5,398 nt of DNA from Mycobacterium sp. (GTDB taxonomy: Bacteria > Actinomycetota > Actinomycetes > Mycobacteriales > Mycobacteriaceae), in the NCBI GenBank assembly GCA_028706695.1, contig JAQTVU010000211.1, positions 1 through 5,398 of the forward strand, read 5' to 3'. Below, one piece after another: positions 1-4,909 of this stretch; the first letter of the stretch is position 1, and each line of letters begins with the position of its first letter. The translations under genes and the position numbers were made by a program. The notes beneath the pieces were generated by a model. It worked only from the letters and a program-made list of their open reading frames with translations, made no database searches and was not told where the DNA came from.

Positions 1-114
1 GGCGCCCTGGGGGCCGCCGCGCTCGCCGACGAAAGGGTCCGGGCCTTCCTGGCCGGCGCCAGCCCGCGCAAGGTCATCGTGGTCCCCGGCAGGCTGGTCA
101 ACCTGGTGCTCTAG
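1..114 (+). CDS. leuS: Leucyl-tRNA synthetase, C-terminal end (partial)
   Basis: Reading frame 1 is open from the left edge to a TAG at 112-114 and gives 37 residues ending in KVIVVPGRLVNLVL. This is the C-terminal tail of bacterial leucyl-tRNA synthetase, the class I enzyme that charges tRNA-Leu in the cytoplasm; mycobacterial LeuRS ends in a near-identical P-x-R-L-V-N-L-V motif. The upstream catalytic, editing and anticodon-binding parts lie outside the window, so nothing can be said about them. The identification is strengthened by the neighbours, because MarR, GntR and F420-type oxidoreductase genes also follow leuS on the opposite strand in M. tuberculosis (Rv0041 to Rv0044c, from memory). 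The gene is convergent with the SDR gene, and the two stop codons share the palindrome CTAG at 111-114. Confidence 0.88.
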   Translation, partial: GALGAAALADERVRAFLAGASPRKVIVVPGRLVNLVL

Positions 115-785
115 GATCGCCCGGCGGGCCGCAGCACCACCTCGTGGACGTGACCGTCGGCCGGCGTGGCAACCACGTTGGCCACCGCGGCCGCGACGGT
201 TTCGGGGCGCAGGTAATTGGCCGGGTCGTATTCGCCGCCTTCGAAGGCGACGAGGTCGCGTTGCATTCCGGTGTCGGTGCGCCCCGGATACACGGTGGTC
301 ACCCGCAGTCGTGGCTCGTCGGCCCGTAGTGAGTCGGCAAAGGCCCGTAGGGCGAACTTGCTGGCCGAGTAGGAGGCCATGCCCGGCGACGCGTTGCGTC
401 CGGCCCCGGAGTTGATGAACACCACCTGGCCTCCCGCGCGGCGCAGCGCCGCCAGCAGTTTCAAGGTAAGCGCCACCGCCCCAAAGACATTGACGTCGAA
501 GGTGGCCCGCCACTGATCGAGACTGGACTCGGCGACGTGACCGGGGATGGACACTCCCGCGTTGTGCACCAGTACGTCGAGCTCCTCGACGCTCCCGCAG
601 CAGGCCTCGATAGCGCCGGCGTCGGTGAGGTCCAGTGGGAGCGTGGTGGCGTCGAGTCGGCGCGCGACGGCGTCGAGCCGGTCGGAGGGCCGGCCGGCCA
701 GCAGCAGGGTGTGCGTCGGCGCCAGCGCGGCGGCGATAGCCGAACCGATACCGCCGCCGGCGCCGGTGAGCAGTGCGGTGGGCAT
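111..785 (-). CDS. SDR family oxidoreductase (short-chain dehydrogenase)
   Basis: A 224-residue classical short-chain dehydrogenase/reductase, expected to be a soluble NAD(P)(H)-dependent alcohol dehydrogenase or carbonyl reductase. The Rossmann fold is visible: cofactor loop TGAGGGIG at residues 7-14, an Asp-Leu-Thr acidic loop at 52-54, NAG at 75-77 and structural Asn99. The catalytic set is complete: Ser126, Tyr139 and Lys143 in YSASK. PGRTDT at 167-172 is the usual loop after strand 6. Arg32, just after the second strand, suggests a preference for NADP(H), but this is inference. The length is slightly short for the family (usually about 250), with a brief substrate-binding C-terminus. ATG at 783-785 is preceded by no strong Shine-Dalgarno sequence. 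The gene lies 47 bases downstream of the MarR gene on the same strand, so co-transcription is plausible. The substrate is unknown. Confidence 0.9.
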   Translation of the reverse strand: MPTALLTGAGGGIGSAIAAALAPTHTLLLAGRPSDRLDAVARRLDATTLPLDLTDAGAIEACCGSVEELDVLVHNAGVSIPGHVAESSLDQWRATFDVNVFGAVALTLKLLAALRRAGGQVVFINSGAGRNASPGMASYSASKFALRAFADSLRADEPRLRVTTVYPGRTDTGMQRDLVAFEGGEYDPANYLRPETVAAAVANVVATPADGHVHEVVLRPAGRS

Positions 786-791
786 GCCCTG

Positions 792-797
792 AGCTTA
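792..797 (-). promoter_or_regulatory. Possible -10 element (TAAGCT) of the SDR gene
   Basis: On the minus strand the hexamer TAAGCT fits the mycobacterial -10 pattern TANNNT and ends 6 bases before the SDR start codon. That spacing would place the transcript start at or next to the A of ATG, as in leaderless mRNAs. No convincing -35 was seen at the usual distance. The hexamer lies within the 8-base palindrome GCTTAAGC at 793-800, which could equally be chance. Confidence 0.25.
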
Positions 798-832
798 AGC
801 GCCGACCCAACAGCGTTGGATACCGGCTACTT

Positions 833-1336
833 TCACGCTTGCTTACGCGCGGGGGGTTCCCCGGCGGGGCCGGACGTGGGTTCGCCGGCGGCCAATCGTT
901 CCAGCGGTGCCAGCGCCTGGGTCAGGGTCTTGAGGTCCGATTCGGGCAGCTGGCTGAGCATCGCGGCCAGCGCCGCGCGCCGGTTCGCCAAGGACTCGCC
1001 GTGTACCGCCCGCCCGCGCGGGGTGATGTCAACGAGGACCGCCCGCAAATCGGACGGGTCTCGCGTCCGCTTGACCAGACCCAGTTTTTCCAGCCGCCGG
1101 ATCGCCACCGTGGTGGTCGGGGTGCGGACCCGCTCGTGGGCGGCCAAGTCCGTCATCCGGATTGGTCCTTGGTCGAGCAACGTGACCAAGATCGACAGCT
1201 GCGCCAGGGTCAATTCTCCCGCCGCGGCGCCGTTGGGATCCCCGCGGCGCAAGATCGCAAACAGTTTGGACAGCGCGCGATGCAGACCTTCGGCGAGTTC
1301 TGTCACCTCGCCCGCGGTGGAATCGCTTTCCGCCAT
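833..1336 (-). CDS. MarR family transcriptional regulator
   Basis: A 167-residue winged helix-turn-helix protein of the MarR family, probably the counterpart of M. tuberculosis Rv0042c judging by its position near leuS. Such proteins are dimeric cytoplasmic repressors that release DNA on binding small, often phenolic or lipophilic, ligands. The N-terminal dimerisation helix spans about residues 10-32. The helix-turn-helix covers about 43-86, with recognition helix TPTTTVAIRRLEKLGLV at 72-88. The wing is at about 89-107 and carries the typical D-x-R (Asp96, Arg98) followed by VDITPRG. The C-terminal helices from about 110 complete the dimer interface, and a Pro/Gly/Ala-rich tail follows 150. 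ATG at 1334-1336 has no clear Shine-Dalgarno sequence; a promoter-like pair lies directly upstream. The gene sits between the transporter ATPase and the SDR, so either is a possible target. The effector is not predictable from the sequence. Confidence 0.92.
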   Translation of the reverse strand: MAESDSTAGEVTELAEGLHRALSKLFAILRRGDPNGAAAGELTLAQLSILVTLLDQGPIRMTDLAAHERVRTPTTTVAIRRLEKLGLVKRTRDPSDLRAVLVDITPRGRAVHGESLANRRAALAAMLSQLPESDLKTLTQALAPLERLAAGEPTSGPAGEPPARKQA

Positions 1337-1345
1337 AATCGGCTC

Positions 1346-1373
1346 AGTCTAACCCGGTGGGCAGTGCCAACAA
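1346..1373 (-). promoter_or_regulatory. Candidate promoter of the MarR gene (TTGTTG-16-TAGACT)
   Basis: In the 66-base gap between the ATPase stop and the MarR start, the minus strand carries TTGTTG (1368-1373), a 16-base spacer and TAGACT (1346-1351). The hexamers resemble the sigma-A consensus TTGACA / TANNNT. The -10 ends 9 bases before the MarR ATG, so the transcript would have a leader of only a few bases or none. This would let the MarR-SDR pair be transcribed apart from the transporter. It is based on pattern only. Confidence 0.4.
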
Positions 1374-1402
1374 GATTGCTGTCGGCGACTATCTATCGAG
1401 CC

Positions 1403-2152
1403 TCAAAGGACTTGCGCCAGGAAGCGCTGCAGCCGCGCTGTCTTGGCGGCCTCGAATATTTGCTCGGGGGGCCCCGATTCCACCACCTTGCCGTGGTCCA
1501 TGAAAACAACGGCGTCCGACGCGGACCGGGCAAAGCCCATTTCGTGAGTGACGACGATCATCGTCATGCCGTCGGCGCCGAGATCGGCGATCAATTCCAG
1601 AATTCCGTTGACCATTTCCGGGTCCAGTGCCGAGGTGGCTTCGTCGAACAACATCACCTGCGGGGCCATCGCCAGGGCGCGGGCGATCGCGACCCGCTGT
1701 TGCTGGCCACCGGACAGCAGGCCGGGACGGGCGCCGGCCTTGTGCTTCAGACCGACTCGGTCCAGCTGGGACAACGCCAGTTCCCGCGCGGCGTCGGCGG
1801 GGAGCCGGCGCAGCTTGCGCGGCGCCAGCATCACGTTGTCCAGCACGCTTAAGTGCGGGAAGAGGTTGAAGTGCTGAAATACCATGCCGATGCGCTGACG
1901 CAACTGGTCGGGGTCGTCGCGCAACACCGACCGGCCGTCCAGCAGGATGTCGCCGCTGTCGGGCTCGTGCAGGCGGTTGAGGCTGCGCAGCAGCGTTGAC
2001 TTACCCGAGCCGGACGGTCCGATCACCGCCGCCGTAGTGCCCGCCGGGACGCTGATGTCGACGCCGCGCAGAACCACGGTTCCGCCGAGGGTCTGGTGGA
2101 TGTCCGTGGCCGCCAACGATACTGACGGACGTGCCGCGGCGTCTGCCGTCAT
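1403..2152 (-). CDS. Polar amino-acid-type ABC transporter ATP-binding protein
   Basis: A 249-residue ABC ATPase of the GlnQ/HisP group, the cytoplasmic motor of a binding-protein-dependent importer. All nucleotide-binding motifs are present: Walker A GPSGSGKST at 45-53, Q-loop in VFQHFNLFPH (Gln93), signature LSGGQQQR at 146-153, Walker B VMLFDE with Asp170 and Glu171, D-loop SALD at 174-177 and switch His203. VFQHFNLFPH and the spacing are typical of amino-acid import ATPases, and there is no regulatory C-terminal extension as in MalK or MetN. The start is an ATG at 2150-2152 overlapping the stop of the upstream fusion gene (ATGA at 2149-2152), with a good Shine-Dalgarno AGGAG at 2158-2162, five bases upstream. 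The overlap implies translational coupling and 1:1 production with the permease. The transported substrate is set by the partner protein, so the symbol glnQ is not assigned. Confidence 0.95.
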   Translation of the reverse strand: MTADAAARPSVSLAATDIHQTLGGTVVLRGVDISVPAGTTAAVIGPSGSGKSTLLRSLNRLHEPDSGDILLDGRSVLRDDPDQLRQRIGMVFQHFNLFPHLSVLDNVMLAPRKLRRLPADAARELALSQLDRVGLKHKAGARPGLLSGGQQQRVAIARALAMAPQVMLFDEATSALDPEMVNGILELIADLGADGMTMIVVTHEMGFARSASDAVVFMDHGKVVESGPPEQIFEAAKTARLQRFLAQVL

Positions 2153-3966
2153 GTGATCTCCTGGCCGAGAGTCGCGGTCAGCATGCCGGAATCTTCCGCC
2201 GGCTCACCCGCGGAACGTCCGCGGCGCAGCCGGTTGTCGATGTAGTTGACCAGATGCGTCAGGGGGATGGTCAGCATCAGGTAGAACAGGCCGGCGGCCA
2301 CCAGCGGCGACAGGTTCCCGGTCTGGGCGTTGAGGTCCCGGCCGACCTGGAACAGTTCGCGCTGCTGGGAGACCAGACCCAGGAAGTACACCAGCGCCGA
2401 GGCCTTCAGCAGCGCGATGAACTGATTGACCAGTGCCGGCAGCACCCGCCGCACGCCCTGCGGCACCACCACCAGGCGCATCGCCGCCGGGTAGCTGAAA
2501 CCTAGGGCGCGGGCGGCCTCCTGCTGACCGGGGTCGATGCTTTGGATTCCCGAGCGCAGGATCTCGCCGATATAGGCGGCGGCCATCAGGCCCAGGGCGG
2601 CGATGCCCAGCGGGTAGGGGTCGTTGTTGGTCAGCCCGCCGACCAACGGCCCGAACCCGAGCCCGACGATGAGGATGATCACCACCTCGGGAAGCCCCCG
2701 GAACACGTCGGTGTACACCCGCGCCGGCCAGCGCAACCAGCGTGAATGCGAGATCCCGGCGACGGCGAGCGCCATGCCGAGCACCGATCCGAGGACGCTG
2801 GCGCTGCCGGTCAGGATCAAGGTGTTGGGTAGGCCGGTGCGCACCAGCGTGGGGATCGCCTGGCGGTACAGATCCCAGTCGAAGAAGGACTCGCCCAGCT
2901 GCGACATGCCCGACTTCGGGGCCACCGGGTCCACCGGTTTGCTGTGGTGCGCGGCGGCGATCGCCGCGAAATCCGGCAGCGTGGGCATCGGGGCGGCCAG
3001 CGATCCCGGTTTCCAGCCCGCCGGAAGCGTCCGTGGCACCCACTCCGAATACAGCTTGGCCCAGGTACCGTCGGCGATGACGGCGTCCAGCCCGGCATTC
3101 AAGGCATCGACCAGCGGCGGGTTGTCCCTGGCGACCGCATAGGCGACAAACCCTTTGGGGCTGAACGTATTCGCCGCGATCATCGCCGGGTCACCCGAGC
3201 GGACCGTGGTCAGCGCCTGCATCGCGGGCGCGACCCACGCATCGATCTGATGCGTCTTGAGGCTGGCGTAGAGGGTGGAGAAATCGGGGTATCTCACCGG
3301 TTGCAGGTGCAACGTGTCGAGGACGTAGGCTTCCTCGACGGTGCCCTGCACCACGCCGATGCGCTGGCCGGGGGCCAGGTCGGCGAACTTGGTGATCGGT
3401 GAGCCAACGGGCACCACCAGCGAGTAGTAGCCGAAGTCGTAGCCGTTGGTGAAGGCGACGGTGCGGCGTCGCTCGTTGGTCGCCTTGATCGATGCCGAGC
3501 CGACGTCGAAGCGCCGGGACGCCACCTGGGCGAGCAGCCCGGCGAAGTCCGTGCCGACGAAACGCACCTGCAACCCCAGTTTGTCGGCGATGGCGCGCAG
3601 CAGCCGATTATCGAAGCCGCTGAACAGGCCGGTGGGATTGATGCAGGTGTTGGGCGGCGCATCGGACAAGGTGCCGGCCGTCAGGATGCCCGGTGTGGAC
3701 AGGCCCAGCGCACCGACGTCGATCGAACTCAGCGGCTCGACGGTGGCAGTGGTGTGCTGGTCGCCCGGATCGGTGGGGAGGTGGGAGATCAGGTCCTTGG
3801 GCAGCACGGTGGCGCTGTCCAAGCCGGCCGGTGCGCACTGGTTTTTGTCTGCGGCCGCCGACGGAGCCAGCGCACCGGACAACCCGGCCACCGTCAGGAT
3901 CGTCGCCACCAGTCCGAGCACTATCGCACGGTGCCTGGCGTGCCGGCCTACGCACGAAGTCATCAC
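2149..3966 (-). CDS. Fused ABC solute-binding protein / permease (polar amino-acid-type)
   Basis: A 605-residue two-domain importer subunit. Residues 1-39 look like a Sec signal (basic RHARHR, a hydrophobic stretch at 14-33, then APSAAAD); there is no lipobox cysteine. Residues about 92-312 form a family 3 solute-binding domain: GFDNRLLRAIADKLG at 117-131, TNERRR at 163-168 with the probable carboxylate-binding Arg166, GVVQGTVEEAYV at 204-215. A proline-rich linker leads to the permease from about 362 (FDWDLYRQAIPTL). Five membrane segments are likely at about 382-404, 425-447, 452-470, 510-532 and 553-575. The ATPase-coupling EAA loop is EAARALG at 483-489, ending in LP at 509-510. Similar fusions are known, for example GlnP. 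Only one permease is encoded, so a homodimer is inferred. The start is GTG at 3964-3966, followed at once by ATG; either could be used. Several pocket residues differ from GlnH, so the substrate is uncertain. Confidence 0.93.
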   Translation of the reverse strand: MMTSCVGRHARHRAIVLGLVATILTVAGLSGALAPSAAADKNQCAPAGLDSATVLPKDLISHLPTDPGDQHTTATVEPLSSIDVGALGLSTPGILTAGTLSDAPPNTCINPTGLFSGFDNRLLRAIADKLGLQVRFVGTDFAGLLAQVASRRFDVGSASIKATNERRRTVAFTNGYDFGYYSLVVPVGSPITKFADLAPGQRIGVVQGTVEEAYVLDTLHLQPVRYPDFSTLYASLKTHQIDAWVAPAMQALTTVRSGDPAMIAANTFSPKGFVAYAVARDNPPLVDALNAGLDAVIADGTWAKLYSEWVPRTLPAGWKPGSLAAPMPTLPDFAAIAAAHHSKPVDPVAPKSGMSQLGESFFDWDLYRQAIPTLVRTGLPNTLILTGSASVLGSVLGMALAVAGISHSRWLRWPARVYTDVFRGLPEVVIILIVGLGFGPLVGGLTNNDPYPLGIAALGLMAAAYIGEILRSGIQSIDPGQQEAARALGFSYPAAMRLVVVPQGVRRVLPALVNQFIALLKASALVYFLGLVSQQRELFQVGRDLNAQTGNLSPLVAAGLFYLMLTIPLTHLVNYIDNRLRRGRSAGEPAEDSGMLTATLGQEIT

Positions 3967-3970
3967 AGCT

Positions 3971-3976
3971 ACCGTA
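3971..3976 (-). promoter_or_regulatory. Possible -10 element (TACGGT) of the transporter fusion gene
   Basis: On the minus strand TACGGT fits TANNNT and ends 4 bases before the GTG and 7 bases before the ATG of the fusion gene. That would suit a leaderless transcript beginning at the ATG. No recognisable -35 is present 16-18 bases upstream, and there is no good Shine-Dalgarno sequence before either start. The call is weak. Confidence 0.25.
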
Positions 3977-3977
3977 T

Positions 3978-4000
3978 CGAGCGTCCGGCAATCCGGCTCG
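3978..4000 (-). repeat. Imperfect inverted repeat between the GntR and transporter genes
   Basis: Nested arms CGAG/CTCG and CCGG/CCGG surround a four-base centre, with a three-base bulge on one side. It fills most of the 45-base gap between the GntR stop and the transporter start and overlaps the place where a -35 would lie. It could be an operator or a weak hairpin at the end of the GntR transcript. No T-rich tract follows, so a classical terminator is unlikely. Confidence 0.3.
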
Positions 4001-4011
4001 GCAGCACCCGG

Positions 4012-4764
4012 TCAGAGGGCGATCGACGGCTCGCCAAGGCCTGCGTCGGCACCGCTCAATGCCGGAAACGGCCCGGACCCGACCGGGCCGATGTCGTTCG
4101 GTGGAGTGAACACCCGGCGCCGGAACAGCTCGGCCAGCATGGCCTGGGCCGTCAGATACGAGCGACCGACACATGCCCCCCGCGCGGCTTCGGGGTCGCG
4201 CCGATGGATGGCGGAGGTTTCATCCTCGTAGAACGGCAGCATCTCCTGGTGGCCGCACTGATGGGTCGTCCGCAGCGCGGGGGGAACGAGCTTCTCCGAG
4301 GCGCGGATCATGGCGCGCAGCCGCGGTCCCGCGTACTCGTCGTTGATGGTGTGCCGATACTCCGCGGCGCTTTCGGTGAATGCTTGCAAATCCTTGGCGG
4401 CGCGCAGCGACTGCAGGAGCGAATCGAGCTGATCGAGGATCCGCGGCGTGGGGTGGGCGGCCGCGCGGGCCGAGGGGATGCCGTTGAGCAGGCCGTCGAG
4501 CTCGTAGTGCTCGAGCACGGTGGCTTCGTCGAATCGCTCGATGAACGCACCCCGGTGGTAGCGGGCCGACACGACGCCGTCATGCTCTAGCTGAACCAGC
4601 GCCTCTTGAACCGGGACCCGGCTGACGCCTAGATTGACCGCAATCTCACCGCGGTCAATGCGGTCGCCACCGCGCAACTTCCCGGTCAGCAGCATGTGGA
4701 GAACGTGCGAAACAACCTGGTCTTTTTCCTTGACCCCGTACTTCTTCGGCATCTGCTTTTTCAC
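4012..4764 (-). CDS. GntR family transcriptional regulator (FadR-type, FCD domain)
   Basis: About 250 residues from the chosen GTG at 4762-4764. The N-terminal winged helix-turn-helix (about 14-78) contains EIAVNLGVSRVPVQEALVQL at 40-59, the FadR-group signature VSRxPVxEAL, followed by the wing GVVSARYHRGAF. The all-helical FCD effector domain follows (about 82-215), with a loose 30-residue tail. It is probably the counterpart of M. tuberculosis Rv0043c, from memory of gene order. Such regulators are dimers that bind a metabolite and control nearby catabolic or transport genes; here the importer starts 45 bases downstream. At the positions of the three metal-binding His of typical FCD domains I read Arg137, Tyr179 and Arg201. 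Start choice: GTG 4762-4764 has GAGAG (4769-4773) four bases upstream; ATG 4750-4752 (246 residues) is the main alternative; an in-frame TTG at 4843-4845 would give 277 residues but is less likely. Confidence 0.9.
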   Translation of the reverse strand: MKKQMPKKYGVKEKDQVVSHVLHMLLTGKLRGGDRIDRGEIAVNLGVSRVPVQEALVQLEHDGVVSARYHRGAFIERFDEATVLEHYELDGLLNGIPSARAAAHPTPRILDQLDSLLQSLRAAKDLQAFTESAAEYRHTINDEYAGPRLRAMIRASEKLVPPALRTTHQCGHQEMLPFYEDETSAIHRRDPEAARGACVGRSYLTAQAMLAELFRRRVFTPPNDIGPVGSGPFPALSGADAGLGEPSIAL

Positions 4765-4799
4765 GTCTCTCTCAAACCGCGTCCGCCGGCTGGCGCTGC

Positions 4800-4829
4800 T
4801 GAGTTTCTCACGACTCGGCGCGAGTTGAG
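4800..4829. promoter_or_regulatory. Nested inverted repeats upstream of the GntR gene (candidate operator)
   Basis: Two overlapping inverted repeats share a CTCA half-site. The first is TGAG-TTT-CTCA at 4800-4810. The second has arms CTCA + ACTCG (4807-4810, 4813-4817) and CGAGT + TGAG (4821-4829), with a two-base bulge (CG) and centre GCG. They lie 35-65 bases upstream of the GntR start. Position and symmetry suit autoregulation by the GntR dimer. As RNA, the second could also fold into a hairpin behind the oxidoreductase gene, but no T-tract follows. Confidence 0.4.
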
Positions 4830-4880
4830 GGGTTTCGCAGATCAAGCCAGGTCAATGCGATTCCGGGAGCGGACCCGTGT

Positions 4881-4900
4881 CTCGACAAGTCCTCGACAAG
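4881..4900. repeat. Tandem 9-base direct repeat with 11-base period
   Basis: CTCGACAAG occurs at 4881-4889 and again, identically, at 4892-4900, separated by TC, giving an 11-base period (about one helical turn). The left copy also forms the inverted pair TGTC-TC-GACA at 4878-4887. The repeat lies 9 bases past the oxidoreductase stop and about 115 bases upstream of the GntR start. Sites repeated on one face of the helix are typical of cooperative protein binding, but no known consensus is matched. Confidence 0.4.
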
Positions 4901-4909
4901 CCCCCGCGA

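Noticed and set aside
807..819. CCAAC-AGC-GTTGG hairpin between the MarR and SDR genes as a terminator
   Set aside because: Only five base pairs with no T-tract; too weak to support a terminator, and it would separate genes that otherwise look co-transcribed.
773..1852. Long plus-strand open frame of 359 codons opposite MarR and the ATPase
   Set aside because: It lies antisense to two genes with complete family motifs, spans the gap between them, and shows no recognisable domain. Long antisense frames are expected in high-GC DNA.
2204..3043. 279-codon minus-strand frame inside the fusion gene
   Set aside because: A different frame of the same strand within a gene whose binding and permease motifs are continuous; the translation is Arg/Pro/Gly-rich with no domain. 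It does not indicate a frameshift.
3446..4590. Plus-strand open frames opposite the fusion and GntR genes
   Set aside because: Low-complexity Arg/Gly/Ser-rich translations with no motif, antisense to well-supported genes.
4765..4845. 27-residue N-terminal extension of the GntR protein from TTG at 4843-4845
   Set aside because: TTG is a rare start, the extension runs through the inverted repeats, and a GTG with a nearby GAGAG lies downstream next to the MPKKYGVKEK start of the winged helix.
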